Source of the DNA: an uncultured Photobacterium sp.
GTDB lineage: Bacteria > Pseudomonadota > Gammaproteobacteria > Enterobacterales > Vibrionaceae
DNA length: 50,753 nt
Assembly: GCF_947039875.1 (NCBI RefSeq)
Contig: NZ_CAMRAN010000030.1
Coordinates: 1 to 50,753, forward strand
Direction of reading: 5' to 3'
The position numbers and the translations under genes were made by a program. A model generated the notes under the pieces. It had not been told where the DNA came from. It made no database searches and saw nothing but the letters and a program-made list of their open reading frames with translations. Shown here piece after piece: positions 34,981 through 47,100 of the stretch; positions within the stretch are counted from its first letter, which is position 1; every line of letters begins with the position of its first letter.

Positions 34981-36222
34981 TTGAGCCATAAAATACGCTT
35001 GGACATTGCTAATGGCATGTCACAGCTTGGGATTAATGTTCAACCACAAGACAGCATCTCAACAGCCATCTTCATGGTACTTTGTTGTGTGGTTGCCTTT
35101 TTAGCTTATGTCTTTGTTCGCTGGGGATTACTCGCGATATTGCGTTCCGCGATTAAACGTTCCCAAGCAACATGGGGACACGTTATGGTGCGACACAAAG
35201 TCTTTGAAAAGCTATCATTAACCATCCCTGCAATGGTGCTCAATCTGGTTATACCGCTGGTCTTAGATAAGCATGCGATCCTAAGTAGTTTTATTGACCG
35301 CACATTAAGCCTATGGCTTATTATTGTATTAGTAAGAAGTACTTATGCCTTCCTTGATGCCACTAATGATATGGCAGATATTAATCAAATAAGTCGAAAT
35401 TTACCGGTAAAAAGCTTTGTGCAACTATCAAAACTCATTATCTTTTTTATCGGGTTTATTATTGCGATTTCAGTACTGACTAATCGCTCACCAATTTACT
35501 TTTTAAGCGGCCTTGGTGTTGCGACAGGTTTAGTGTTATTAGTCTTCCGCGATACTATTTTAGGCTTTGTCGCAGGTATTCAGCTATCAGCAAACCAAAT
35601 GGTCAAGGTTGGTGATTGGATTCAAATGGATAAATATGGTGCAAATGGCAGTATTGATGAGGTTTCTTTAACAACCGTTAAAGTAAAAAACTGGGATAAT
35701 ACCGTAACCAATATTCCTGCTTATGCCCTCGTACAAGATTCATTTATTAACTGGCGTCAGATGCAAGAATCTGGTGGGCGCCGCATTAAGCGTTCAATTT
35801 TAATTGATATCGAAACCATTAAATTCATTGATGAGCAGCAACAGCAACAATTATCAACAATCCCTTATGTGGCGGATTTTATCGCAAAAAGAAATGCAGA
35901 AATTGCAACCGGTGATGCTCATGCACTTCAATTAACCAATATCACTGTATTTCGTGCTTATTTAGAAGCTTACTTAAAACAAAATAATAAAATTCGCCAA
36001 GATATGACTTTTCTCGTACGCGAATTAGAGCCAAGTGCGCAAGGATTACCCGTTCAAATTTATGTTTTTGTTAATGATACGCGTTGGGCTTTTTATGAGG
36101 CGGTTCAATCCGATATTTTTGATCACGTATTAGCCATTTTACCTCAATTTAATCTCGCGGTTTATCAAAGCCCTGACGGCTCAGATGTTCGTAGTTTACT
36201 ATCGCCGATAACATCAGCCTAA
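34981..36222 (+). CDS. ybdG: YbdG-type small-conductance mechanosensitive channel
   Basis: A 413-residue inner-membrane channel of the MscS superfamily, closest to E. coli YbdG (MscM activity). It has five membrane segments before the pore helix, FLSGLGVATGLVLLVFRDTI near residues 174-193. Then come LGFVAGIQLSANQMVKVGDW, KVKNWDNTVTNIPAYALVQDSF and RRIKRSILIDIETIKFID, all hallmarks of YbdG. The start is TTG: GGAG lies seven bases before it and no better start exists. It follows the divergent RNase H gene by about 210 bases. It has no signal peptide or periplasmic domain, unlike the channel at 16779. Confidence 0.92.
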   Translation: MSHKIRLDIANGMSQLGINVQPQDSISTAIFMVLCCVVAFLAYVFVRWGLLAILRSAIKRSQATWGHVMVRHKVFEKLSLTIPAMVLNLVIPLVLDKHAILSSFIDRTLSLWLIIVLVRSTYAFLDATNDMADINQISRNLPVKSFVQLSKLIIFFIGFIIAISVLTNRSPIYFLSGLGVATGLVLLVFRDTILGFVAGIQLSANQMVKVGDWIQMDKYGANGSIDEVSLTTVKVKNWDNTVTNIPAYALVQDSFINWRQMQESGGRRIKRSILIDIETIKFIDEQQQQQLSTIPYVADFIAKRNAEIATGDAHALQLTNITVFRAYLEAYLKQNNKIRQDMTFLVRELEPSAQGLPVQIYVFVNDTRWAFYEAVQSDIFDHVLAILPQFNLAVYQSPDGSDVRSLLSPITSA

Positions 36223-36390
36223 TGCATCATTTATTACGTATTGAACGACTATATCCCTTAACGTCAATACGTCATTTATAACAAATAAAATCATTTTTTA
36301 ACGACACCTATCACACAATAAACCGCTATAGTTAAGCGTCAGAATAGAGATTTATTAAAAACTTTGTTTAACATCAAGATTTATAATCAC

Positions 36391-36419
36391 TAGCCAGCCT
36401 TTTTATGAGCCGCTATAAT
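36391..36419 (+). promoter_or_regulatory. probable ygiQ promoter
   Basis: TAGCCA (36391-36396), a 17-bp spacer and a perfect TATAAT (36414-36419) lie 28 bases before the ygiQ ATG, a good sigma-70 arrangement. Confidence 0.55.
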
Positions 36420-36447
36420 TCCCGCCTCAAAATATAGAGGTCAAAAC

Positions 36448-38826
36448 ATGCACACGAAAGTAACACCTATTGATAGCTATCCTAAGTATTGGGCTGAATG
36501 CTATGGCACAGCTCCATTCTTGCCAACATCTAGAAAAGAGATGGATGCTCTTGGCTGGGACAGCTGTGACATTATCATTGTTACTGGTGATGCCTATGTT
36601 GACCATCCTAGCTTTGGTATGGCCGTGATTGGTCGCCTACTTGAATCTCAAGGTTTCCGTGTTGGTATTATTGCCCAACCTAAATGGGATAATAAAGATG
36701 ACTTTATGGCGCTAGGTAAACCCAATCTTTATTTTGGTATAACCTCTGGCAACATGGATTCAATGATCAACCGCTATACCGCTGATCGTAAACTACGTAA
36801 AGATGATGCTTACACGCCTAATAATGAAGGCGGTAAACGTCCCGATCGTGCAGTATTAGTTTATTCTCAACGTTGTCGTGAAGCTTATAAAGAAGCACCT
36901 ATTGTTTTAGGCGGCATTGAAGCTAGCTTACGTCGTCTTGCTCACTATGATTACTGGTCAGACAAAGTTCGTCGTTCAGTATTAATGGATGCTAAAGCGG
37001 ATATTTTATTATTTGGTAATGCTGAACGTGCGCTAGTTGAAGTATCGCACCGTATTGCCAATGGCGAAGATATTAAGTCATTAACTGACATTGCAGGCAC
37101 TGCGGTAATGATCAAAGATATTCCTGAACGCTATCAGGAAATTGATTCATCACGCATTGAAAAACCTGGCCGTCCAATGGTAATGCAAAATCCATATGCG
37201 ACCGAAGAAACATGTGCGTCTAATAAAGAAGAAAAAGAAAAACAGCCACAAGTTATTCATATTCGTCCATCTCGTCATGATGCTGAAAATACTGTTGTCC
37301 GTTTACCATCATATGAAAAATTAGCAAATGACCGTATTTTATATGCACACGCTAGCCGAGTCATGCACCTAGAAACTAACCCTTACTCTGGACGTGCATT
37401 AATTCAAAAGCATGCTGATCGTGAATTATGGATCAACCGCGCACCGATTCCATTGTCTACTGAAGAAATGGACTTTGTATTTGGATTGCCTTTCGCTCGT
37501 GTACCTCATCCAAGTTACGGCAAAGCAAAAATTCCTGCTTATGACATGATAAAAACCTCGGTTAATATCATGCGAGGCTGCTTTGGTGGTTGTTCGTTCT
37601 GTTCTATTACTGAACATGAAGGTCGTATTATTCAAAACCGTTCTCAAGAATCAATTCTTAATGAACTAGAAGAAATCCGCGATAAAGTCCCTGGTTTTAC
37701 CGGTACTATTTCTGATTTAGGTGGCCCAACAGCAAACATGTATCGTTTAGGCTGTTCAGATCCTCGCGCAGAAGCAAACTGTCGTCGACCATCATGTATC
37801 TTCCCTAAAATCTGTGAAAAACTGAATACTGACCATCAGCATCTGATTGATTTATACCGTAATGCTCGTGGTGTTAAAGGTATTAAAAAGATCATGATAG
37901 CTTCAGGTGTCCGTTATGATTTAGCGGTAGAATCACCTGAATATGTACGTGAACTTGTGACTCACCATGTGGGTGGCTACCTTAAAATTGCACCGGAACA
38001 CACAGAAAAAGGTACACTTGATCTGATGATGAAACCGGGCATGGGCACCTATGATCGCTTTAAATCAATGTTTGAGCAGTACAGCCAAGAAGCAGGAAAA
38101 AAACAATACCTTATTCCTTACTTTATTTCAGCGCACCCAGGCTCAACCGATGAAGACATGTTGAACCTTGCACTATGGCTTAAACAAAACGATTACCAGT
38201 GTGATCAGGTCCAAAACTTCTACCCGTCACCAATGTGTAATGCAACGGCAATGTACCACTCAGAAACCAACCCGTTGAAGAAAGTAAAGTACAAAGGTCG
38301 TGAAGATTTATTTGTGGCTAAAGGTGAACGCCAACGTCGCCTTCATAAAGCGCTATTGCGTTACCACGATCCACTAAACTGGCCTCTTATCCGTGATGCA
38401 TTAATTACCATGGGTAAAAAATATCTAATAGGTAATCGTCCTAACTGTTTAGTGCCAGATGCTGGCAGTGAAGCAGAAATAACACCCGCTGAACGTCGTG
38501 GTTCAGGTCGTCACGGTTCTAAACGTTTTGCAACCAAGAACCCGAATCAGCCTGATATTCGCACTGATGGTAAACGCCCTCAGAGTAATCGTAATGGTAA
38601 GCCCGTTAATAATGGAAAACCGCAGGCGAACGGCTCTCGTAATGGTAGTACGGCTAAAGCAGGCACTAACAGTAACCGTGGTGGTAGCAATAATAACCCT
38701 ACCAGTACGAGTAATAATCGCAATGGTAAACCTGCTCCAGCAAGTGGTCGCCCAGCGAATCGTAATGGCAAAACTAGCGGTCAACGACCTAATGGAAAGC
38801 CAACACGCAGTCGTACAGGTGCCTAA
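36448..38826 (+). CDS. ygiQ: YgiQ radical SAM protein
   Basis: A 792-residue radical SAM protein of the YgiQ family, whose reaction is unknown. An N-terminal YgiQ domain ([20 protein letters not shown] near residues 25-44, then [11 protein letters not shown]) leads to the radical SAM core with Cys378, Cys382 and Cys385 (CFGGCSFC) binding the 4Fe-4S cluster. The C-terminal region has the DUF3362-like [17 protein letters not shown] near 590-606. The last 110 residues or so are a low-complexity tail rich in Asn, Gly, Arg and Lys, probably disordered and able to bind RNA; it makes the protein longer than E. coli YgiQ. AGAGGT precedes the ATG. Confidence 0.94.
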   Translation: MHTKVTPIDSYPKYWAECYGTAPFLPTSRKEMDALGWDSCDIIIVTGDAYVDHPSFGMAVIGRLLESQGFRVGIIAQPKWDNKDDFMALGKPNLYFGITSGNMDSMINRYTADRKLRKDDAYTPNNEGGKRPDRAVLVYSQRCREAYKEAPIVLGGIEASLRRLAHYDYWSDKVRRSVLMDAKADILLFGNAERALVEVSHRIANGEDIKSLTDIAGTAVMIKDIPERYQEIDSSRIEKPGRPMVMQNPYATEETCASNKEEKEKQPQVIHIRPSRHDAENTVVRLPSYEKLANDRILYAHASRVMHLETNPYSGRALIQKHADRELWINRAPIPLSTEEMDFVFGLPFARVPHPSYGKAKIPAYDMIKTSVNIMRGCFGGCSFCSITEHEGRIIQNRSQESILNELEEIRDKVPGFTGTISDLGGPTANMYRLGCSDPRAEANCRRPSCIFPKICEKLNTDHQHLIDLYRNARGVKGIKKIMIASGVRYDLAVESPEYVRELVTHHVGGYLKIAPEHTEKGTLDLMMKPGMGTYDRFKSMFEQYSQEAGKKQYLIPYFISAHPGSTDEDMLNLALWLKQNDYQCDQVQNFYPSPMCNATAMYHSETNPLKKVKYKGREDLFVAKGERQRRLHKALLRYHDPLNWPLIRDALITMGKKYLIGNRPNCLVPDAGSEAEITPAERRGSGRHGSKRFATKNPNQPDIRTDGKRPQSNRNGKPVNNGKPQANGSRNGSTAKAGTNSNRGGSNNNPTSTSNNRNGKPAPASGRPANRNGKTSGQRPNGKPTRSRTGA

Positions 38827-38864
38827 TTAGCACTAAATATGAAATGCTAATGGTTTAATAATAA

Positions 38865-38896
38865 ACGCCGTCTTTTTTAGACGGTGTTTTTGTTTT
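38865..38896 (+). terminator. terminator of ygiQ
   Basis: ACGCCGTCT and AGACGGTGT pair over 9 bp (one G-T) around a T-rich 5-nt loop, followed by TTTTTGTTTT. Confidence 0.85.
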
Positions 38897-39013
38897 ACAA
38901 ATTTCTAACTTAATGTTATTCCTTTGGAAGATTTATTAGGTACACTAATGGAAACAAAAACACACAGAATTAGTAACGTCTTATTTTCCATTTTTTAGGG
39001 ATAACACATCATT

Positions 39014-40033
39014 GTGAGATGCATTTATACCGTTTGCTTTACTTCTTCATTATTCATAGCAAGTACAGCTATTGCTAGTGCATATCCAGATTATGATGCT
39101 TGCCTGCTAAATGCCATAAAAACACAAAATGGCACGTTAACATTGAGTGATATTCGCTCTAGCTGCTCTGAGAATATAGCTAAAGCCGCACCTGTTGTTG
39201 TCACCCCACCTTCACAGTCATCGCCTTCTCTTATGTCGCAACGTTTACAAGATGAACGTGATACTGCTTTCAATCGTTTTGTTATTACGCCCCACCGCAT
39301 GAATTATTTTCTCCCTATTGTCATGTCAGATAGCATTAATCATGCTGCATATAAAGACAGTGAGTGGGGTGGGAAAATGAAAAATGCTGAAGCAGAGTTT
39401 CAGATAAGCTTTAAAACACCATTAAGTTATGGGGATTTACTGATCCATAATGATGGCTTATTTGCTGCATTTACATTGAAATCATATTGGCAAGTGTATG
39501 CTGAAGATATTTCACGTCCATTTAGAGAAACCAACTATCGTCCTGAGCTCTTTTACCTCGCACCAACCCCTTGGACGCCTTTTGAAGCAAATACGTGGAT
39601 AACGTTAGGTATAGAACATCAATCTAATGGCCGCACTCAAGGACTATCACGTAGCTGGAACCGTATTTACACCGATTTAATTGTTGAGAAAGGAAATTTT
39701 GTTTTCTCTCTGCGTCCTTGGTGGCGTATACCTGAAGATAAAAAAGAAGATCCTTTATCGCCCAAAGGTGACGATAATCCAGATATCATGGACTATATGG
39801 GACACTACGAAATCAATGCTGCCTATAAATGGCAGGATTACGAATTTAGTTTTACTGGACGCCAAAATTTTTCAACACACAAAGGTTATGGTGAACTAGG
39901 TCTAACCTTCCCTTTATGGGGTAAGTTACGAGGATATACTAAATATTCAACAGGTTATGGTGAGAATCTAATTGATTATAATCATAAACAACAACGGTTA
40001 GGTATCGGGGTTGCATTAACTGATGTGCTCTAA
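39014..40033 (+). CDS. pldA: outer-membrane phospholipase A (OMPLA)
   Basis: A 339-residue outer-membrane phospholipase that removes misplaced phospholipids from the outer leaflet. A signal peptide (to about IASAY) and a linker precede a 12-stranded barrel. The catalytic triad is intact with the exact E. coli spacing: His202 and Ser204 in EHQSNG, and Asn216 in SRSWNRIYT. DNPDIMDYMGHYEI and YSTGYGENLIDYNHKQQRLG near the end are also characteristic. The start is GTG, with AGGGA 13 bases upstream, a long spacing. The last four bases overlap the end of a convergent small gene. Confidence 0.94.
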   Translation: MRCIYTVCFTSSLFIASTAIASAYPDYDACLLNAIKTQNGTLTLSDIRSSCSENIAKAAPVVVTPPSQSSPSLMSQRLQDERDTAFNRFVITPHRMNYFLPIVMSDSINHAAYKDSEWGGKMKNAEAEFQISFKTPLSYGDLLIHNDGLFAAFTLKSYWQVYAEDISRPFRETNYRPELFYLAPTPWTPFEANTWITLGIEHQSNGRTQGLSRSWNRIYTDLIVEKGNFVFSLRPWWRIPEDKKEDPLSPKGDDNPDIMDYMGHYEINAAYKWQDYEFSFTGRQNFSTHKGYGELGLTFPLWGKLRGYTKYSTGYGENLIDYNHKQQRLGIGVALTDVL

Positions 40034-40185
40034 CGAAATAATTCAAACCCAATAAAAATGATCGCAGCAGAGCCTAATACGGCCACTAATCCCGTTACTA
40101 TCTGGTTTTGCTGCGATTTAGATAGATACCGAATAACCCAATACGCGAAAGCTAGTAATCCAAAAATAACCAATAACTTGAACAT
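40030..40185 (-). CDS. 51-residue membrane protein overlapping the pldA end
   Basis: A small gene of 51 codons. AAGGAG lies seven bases before the ATG, an ideal ribosome binding site. The product begins MFKLLVIFGLLAFAYWVIRY and ends IIFIGFELFR, giving two membrane helices (residues 3-18 and about 30-48) joined by a polar hinge SKSQQNQ. It has no family that I recognise. Its stop codon overlaps that of pldA on the opposite strand by four bases. A bidirectional hairpin (40295-40320) lies upstream, so it is probably transcribed from its own promoter in 40186-40294. Small two-helix proteins often act as partners of larger membrane proteins, which is only a guess here. Confidence 0.75.
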   Translation of the reverse strand: MFKLLVIFGLLAFAYWVIRYLSKSQQNQIVTGLVAVLGSAAIIFIGFELFR

Positions 40186-40294
40186 TTTGCACTCCTTTAG
40201 CTTGAACTGACACTTTTATATACATTGATACAATAATGATTTACAGCTATTACTTTTTGATCTTATCTATAAAGTGTAGGTGGTTATCCCAATA

Positions 40295-40320
40295 AAAATA
40301 GCACCCTTGAGTGCTATTTT
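40295..40320. terminator. terminator of the YggN-like gene
   Basis: AAAATAGCAC and GTGCTATTTT form a perfect 10-bp stem around a 6-nt loop with T's on both strands. It ends the minus-strand yggN transcript 26 bases after its stop. Confidence 0.85.
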
Positions 40321-40345
40321 GACTATGGTTAAGCTTTGGTCGCAA

Positions 40346-41092
40346 TTACATTTTAAACATAGGTATATTTTGCAACTGTGGAATTATTTGCTGAAGTTGT
40401 TGTTCTTGCTTTGCTAACCCTTCAATTGAACCACACAAATCATTGGCTTTAACTTTCATTTCACCACTATGCTGAGCCACAGTATCGGTGATCTGAGTCT
40501 TTAACTGTGAAAATTTTGTCTGCATCTGGCTAAAATCTACATCGCCATTTTTCATTTCATCAGCCAGTGCTGCTAATACACTTGATATCGATTCAACGGT
40601 TACTTGTTGCATTGCATTTTCAAATTCAGTTTTCCACGTCGTATCCATACTAGTAAATACATCAGCAGGCATCACAAATTCACCTTGCTGATTATAAAAT
40701 TTATGCTGTGCTTGTTCACTTAATTGATTAACGAGTGCTTGCACTTTTGCAAACGCTGTTTGTGAATCAAAGCTATTTGATACATCTTTCAATACAGCTA
40801 AAGCTAACCCGGTTCCTTGTTGGGCCAATGCTGCCATTTGTGGTAAATAGGTCTGCATATCATCACTGTATACTGTTAATGCTTTTTGTTGCATCGCATT
40901 AAGATCAACCTGTTGACCATTAATAAATAAATTATTGTTATCATCAATCAATAACTTAGGCTTTCCTGCTTCATAAACAGAGACACTGCCTTTATCAATA
41001 TGAATAGGGTTAGGCACATCAACAGGACAGCTCTGTGCATATACAGTTCCTGAACTTAATAATAGTAAACCGCCAATTAGCCCTTTTCTCAT
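40346..41092 (-). CDS. yggN: YggN-like DUF2884 periplasmic protein
   Basis: A 248-residue exported protein of the DUF2884 (YggN) family. A clear signal peptide (RKGLIGGLLLLSSGTVYA) precedes SCPVDVPNPIHIDKGSVSVY, and the LLIDDNNNLFINGQQVDLN segment near 48-66 is the family hallmark. The rest is largely helical, with a Gln-rich end (KQEQQLQQIIPQLQ). Two cysteines, near residues 22 and 220, could form a disulfide. Its function is unknown. The ATG at 41092 is preferred over the GTG one codon before it. Its own terminators lie on both sides. Confidence 0.9.
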   Translation of the reverse strand: MRKGLIGGLLLLSSGTVYAQSCPVDVPNPIHIDKGSVSVYEAGKPKLLIDDNNNLFINGQQVDLNAMQQKALTVYSDDMQTYLPQMAALAQQGTGLALAVLKDVSNSFDSQTAFAKVQALVNQLSEQAQHKFYNQQGEFVMPADVFTSMDTTWKTEFENAMQQVTVESISSVLAALADEMKNGDVDFSQMQTKFSQLKTQITDTVAQHSGEMKVKANDLCGSIEGLAKQEQQLQQIIPQLQNIPMFKM

Positions 41093-41111
41093 CACTATTT
41101 TCTCTTTATTT

Positions 41112-41144
41112 ATAAAAAAGCAGCTAATTAAAGCTGCTTTTTCA
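41112..41144. terminator. terminator of the giant adhesin gene
   Basis: AAAAAGCAGC and GCTGCTTTTT form a 10-bp stem around an 8-nt loop, with T's on both strands. It lies 14 bases after the adhesin stop codon. Confidence 0.9.
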
Positions 41145-41157
41145 AGTTAATTAGTCG

Positions 41158-44100
41158 TTAATTATTATTATCGACATGAAACGCATTATGGTTAAATAAG
41201 GATGACACAATATCAGCAGAAGATGCACCATCAGCTAAACCTAAGTCATTCTGTGGGTTAATATTTTCTAACACTATGTGTTGTGATTTACCGTCAAGGC
41301 TACTTACTTCAAGATTAACATTGCCTTTATTGTCTACATCAGCACTCACATGACTTAATAGATCATCCATCTTTAAACTAGCATTTTCATCATCAGTCAG
41401 TAAATCATGAATATTGATTTGATCTTTATCTAATGCAAAATCAGCAATGGTATCAGTATTTGCTACAGTAGAAAGCGACGTTTCATGCCATGTAAATACA
41501 TCATCACCATGTCCACCCGTTAAAATATCATTACCTTGACCTGCAATAAGGTCATCATTACCATCAAAACCAAATAATGACTCACCTTGGTTATCTGCAA
41601 TCAATGTATTCGCTTGTTGATTACCAAAATTATCGCTCAACTCTAGGTTACCGCTATTAAGTAACGAACCTAATTTATCTTCATTAGTCATACTAGCGGC
41701 ATTGTTACCAAAGAGATCATTATGGCTAACACCATTCAATATGATATTTTGCACTACTTGATGTTGGTCATCAAAAATCTGAATTTCAGTATTACCTTGC
41801 TGCTCAATAATATTCAGACGATTATTAAGATCATCTAAAGATTGAATGTTTTGACTATCAAGCGTATCACCAAGATTAATCGTATCAATACCCACTTCAA
41901 AATCCATTATGGTGTCAGTTGCTGGCGCATTAGCGGTACCAAAATCACTGTTCGACCATAGGAAGGTATCTTTAACACCATCACCACTGCCATCAAGATC
42001 GCCCCCCCATAAGATATCATCGCCTCGGCCTCCGACTAAAATATCAGACTCTAATCCACCAACCAAAATATCATTACCATCCCCACCAAATAACGTTGCT
42101 TGAGCTGTGCTATCAATGACTAAATTAGCTTGGTCAGAAGCATTATTTTGACCAATAATATTATTGGTTGGGCTAAGGTCATCAACCGCAACATTAATAT
42201 TTACAGCAGGAGAGATCGCCTGAGAACCATCAGATTCAGTCGATACCGCAACAGCACTAATGGTATGAGTACCTTGTTCTAGGTCCTTGATATAAACATC
42301 ATTCAGATCTTGAGCTGTAATTTGCCAATCACCATTGCCTAAATCAGTACCAATAACATTACCCGCTTTATTAACAACTTGTGCTGAGCCTAAATCACTA
42401 AGTTTGACTGTCAGTGTTTCAGAAGCATCAGCAGATGCCGCAACAATCAAACCAATTAAAGGTACCATGGTTCCTAAAGAGCTTTGAATGGCTGCTGTTT
42501 GAATATGATCAACACTTAAACTTAAGGACGGCATATCCGCTTTTGGTGTGACGGTAATATTGACTTTATTGGTCGTCGATAGACTGCCACCAGAACCGGT
42601 ATTACCACCATCATTGGTTGTAATGGTCAATTCATCATTACCACTAAAGTTTTCAGTGGCGGTATAACTTACACCACTGTCAAGCACGGCATTAATGTCC
42701 GCCATTGAGCCTTTTAGTACTACATTGCCGCTGCCATCATCAATAACTTCAACGCCATTTCCTGCTGGTAAAGAAATCGATAATGATCCGTGATTTACCG
42801 CCAAAGTAACTGACATTACTTCATTATTTGCAAGCTCATTAAAGTCTACATCTATCACTTTAAGCCCATCTACAACCGTCGCAGTATCTTCACTCGTAGT
42901 GATAGTTGTAGGTATTTCATTTACGGGTGCATCATTTACCGCTGCAACAGTAATATCAACAGTACTCACATCCGTTAATGTACCACCGCTACCGACATTA
43001 CCGTTATCAGAAGTGGTCATGGTTAGCTGGTCATTACCGTTGAAGTTTTCCTCACCAGTGTATTCAATGCCACTGTTTAGCAAGGTATTTATTTGTTCTA
43101 TATCCCCACTAATAACTAATTTACCATCACCATTATTGGTAATGATTAACCCTTGAGTATCGGAGGCAATAATAGATAACTGTCCATGTTCAACATTGAG
43201 TTCAACCGTCATCTGGTCTGAAGTGCCACTCTCTTTAGCATCAACATCGGCAATGCTTAACCCAGTAATAATATGGCTGCCATCTTCATTAACATCAAAT
43301 GCTGCTGGTACAGTATTAATTGGGGCGTCGTTAACTGGTGTTACTGTGATATCAATACTATCGGTGTCGGTTAATGCACCGCCGGCGCCTGAATTACCAT
43401 TATCGTCAGTCGTCATGGTAAGGCTATCAGTACCATTAAAATCTTTGTCACCAGTATAGTTAATGCCTTGATCTAATAACTGGTTAATTAAAGTTAAATC
43501 ACCATTAATAACCAACTTACCATCGCCATTATCAGTAATCGTTAGGCCAGATGTATCAGCACCGACAGCAATAGCAAGTTGTCCATGTTCAACACTTAAC
43601 GTAACGCTCATGTCCATAATGGCACCATGATCATTACTATCTACATCAGTAATTTGAAGGTCTTTAATGACTAAAGTTGCATCTTCACCAACCGTTAATG
43701 GTTCTGATGGCAGATGGTTTACTGGCGCATCATTATCTGGCGTAACTTCTACATGAATTGTTTTATCTACAGCAACACTATCGGTACCAACAACGCCATT
43801 ATCCACGGCTCGAATATCTAGATTTAAGTCGCCATTCCAAATACTGCCATCAATAACAGTTTGATTATTGGCGTCGCCTGGATGGAAAATTAAGGTATCA
43901 AGATCTGATCCCGTTACTTTAATAATCCATGAGCCATCAGGTTGCTTTTCTGCACTACCAGCAACACCGTCAGGAAGAGTAAATGAACTTGAATCTGGCA
44001 TATTAGTAATGGTGATTTGTAATGATTCGGCACCATTTTCATGCACATTTGCATCTGGATTATTAATTGTTTTTTGATCGTCGTAAGCTTTAATGCCCAA

Positions 44101-47100
44101 ATCAAGCGTAATAGAACTATTTTCATCACCACTTACATTTGGATCAACATCAGTATCCACTTTATCTGCAATCGGACTAACATCGATAGAAATCGTTTCA
44201 CGGTGTTCTACTGGCTTATCTAATGATGCTTCCTGTGAATAAACAACAATATCGAAATTAACGCTGCCACTAAAGTTATGTGGTGGCTGAACTTTAATCG
44301 AACTTAAATCAAAAGATTCACCTGATGCGGCAATCGTCCATACGCCATTACCATTATTGACACCCCCTTCAATAATAAAGCCCTCAGGTACATTATCTAA
44401 CTTAATGGAAACGATATGCTCAGAGCCATCAATATCTTCTAACGATCCACTGATTCCAGCAAGTGAGATGGCAGTATCTTCATTACCAACAATAGGCGTA
44501 TCAATACCTTGCCATTTAATTTCATCATTCACAGCAATAACATCAAAACTGACCGTACTATCAAATGATTTCGTATCAGTGACTGTTGCATGAGTAGTTT
44601 GATCATAAATAGCAGTATCCACCACTGTCGTACTGACATTAATATCGACCTTACCGCTGAAATCAAGAGCTGGTCTAAAGTGAATATTATCAAGCTGACT
44701 TTGATCAACCGTAATTGATGTACCTAGCACATTGCCATTAGCATCAATGAATACGCCATTGGTCGTATCTGCTAATGTTAGGGTTACTGACTGTATCGCT
44801 TCTTTACCGTCAGTCTCTGATGTATCGGTATCTTTTAAGCTTATAGAGAGATCAAGTTTGATATCGCCATCTTCGTAAGCAATATTATTGTATACCTGCT
44901 CTTGCTTATCATCTGATGTCGAGATCGGCTGCTTATCGGCGTTTAAGCCATCAGTTTCTACAACCGTAATTGCTACATCTTTAGGACCATCAACTTGCGG
45001 TGCAACTTGCACAGCAATGGTGTCATTCTTGGTTATGTAATCGCCACTATCGGTATCTGTGGTGACATAGGTAACATTAAACTTAAAATCTCCGGCGTAA
45101 TCAGCAGGAAGATTTAACGTAACGCCTGAAAGATCAACTGTACCATCAGCAGCAACAGGTACTTTTAATACGTACTCTCCCGTTACATGGTCAAAATCAG
45201 CCCCTGAAATAGTTGCACCTTGAGGTAAATCATTACCATTGATAACCAAGGTAAAGTCATCATGGGTTTGATCTCCGTTAGCTGTACTAATGGTAACGAT
45301 ATGATCCATCATTTGCTGACCAAGGTTAACACTATTATCTTCAGTGCCTGTTACGATATAGCTATCATCAACAATGATATCGGCAGCTTTTTCAGTATGA
45401 CTTTCAGTGTTAGCGCTAAAATCTAGAATAATTGTTCCTTTCTCATCAACTTTGTCACTCACATCACCGTCATCACTCATATCTTGAACAAGGGCATTGA
45501 TATTAAGAGTTAACTGACCATTAAACCCTTCTGGTGCAATGATTTTTAAGTCATCTAGTGATGATTGCGGCACTGTCCAGCTACCATTACCGTTATTAAT
45601 ACCACCAATAATCACAAATCCTTCAGGAATAGGATCTAACACAATTTGCGTGATCACTTCTGAACTTGAAGTATCATCATTCTGCCAAGTAATTTTGCCG
45701 TCAGATCCAGCATTATTAGATAAATCAATAATACCGTCGGTACCTGAGGCAATCGTAGTCTCTTGTGTACCATTATGATCAATAACTATTGAACCATCAG
45801 GCTCAACAACCGCTTTTATATCAATATCTAAAGTACCAGTAACTTGTTTTGTCACCGTTTCTTTATCGCCATCAACATCAGTTTGAGATACGGTAACCAT
45901 CGATGTTAATTGAATATCTTGATCTGAATTATGAGGTGCAGTTACCGTAAGCTTACCGCCATCCAGTAATGTTTGTAATTGTTGCGGCGTAAGTTCAACA
46001 TTACCTGTTCCACCATTAGCTAATAGTGTTCCATCAATAAATAGTTGATAACCAGCAGGTAAACCGCTTAAAACTAACCCTGTAATATGCTCTTGAGTAT
46101 CAGAAAGAGAAGGCTGCCAGTTAACGTTTGTTGCTTCATCTTCTAGCCCTTTAGATACAGTTGTATAATCAGCAGCATCAATTTCAGGGGTGATATGAAT
46201 AACCAATTCACTGTTAAACTCAGCACTCGCACCATCATTTTCAGTCACAACAGTACGGACATCTAAGCTGATATCTTCAGTACTGTTCTGTGGTGGCTTA
46301 ATCGCTATATCCGTTAATGAATCAAGATTTACCTGATAAATTGGCTGGCCTTCGCTATCTTCACCCGCATAAACCAAGGTTTGTAAATTACCTTGTGAAT
46401 CATAAATTTCAGTTCCCTTTGGAATACCTGAAATAACCATACTTAGAGTTTCAGAGCCATCAGTTTTGCCGTCAGCATTAGTATGCTCACCAGAAACGAC
46501 TTTAAAATCAAATTTAGCTTCGCCATCTTCTTTAATAGTAGTTTGTAAACCATCGCGACTATTATCCAATGGCGTCCAATCTGGGTTTTCAGATACAATT
46601 TCAGGGTGATCAACCACCCCAGTCAACGCAACATCAATGGTTTGAGGACCGATCACTTTTTCACTGGTCTCAGTCGTCACTTGACCGTTAGCATCTGTCA
46701 CTTGTGCGACATCACGCACAACACCATTAACAGTAATACTGAAATCAACATTACTATCTAGCGGTGGTTGAAGTGATAAACCATTCAAATCTTGATATGC
46801 AATTTCATATACCCCATCAGCATTTGGCGTCAATAGCTGATCGTTAACATACAGCACAGCGCCTTCTGGTAAAGCTGATATCTGTAAGAATAAATGCTCA
46901 GAATTATCAGTATTATCGTCAAGTGAGACCAAACTAATATGAGTAGATAAATCAATCCGTTGATCTTCATTTGCTTCAACACGCGTTACTTTAAGCACAC
47001 CATCATCAGCATCAGGACTAACATTAATAATGACTGTTTTCTCAGCCGAATCAGCAAATTGATGCCCATCAACAAAGTTACTATTTTCTTTACTTTGCGC

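Noticed and set aside
38498..38830. Overlapping frames on both strands in the ygiQ tail
   Set aside because: The low-complexity repeats open all frames here; only the YgiQ frame continues a conserved protein.
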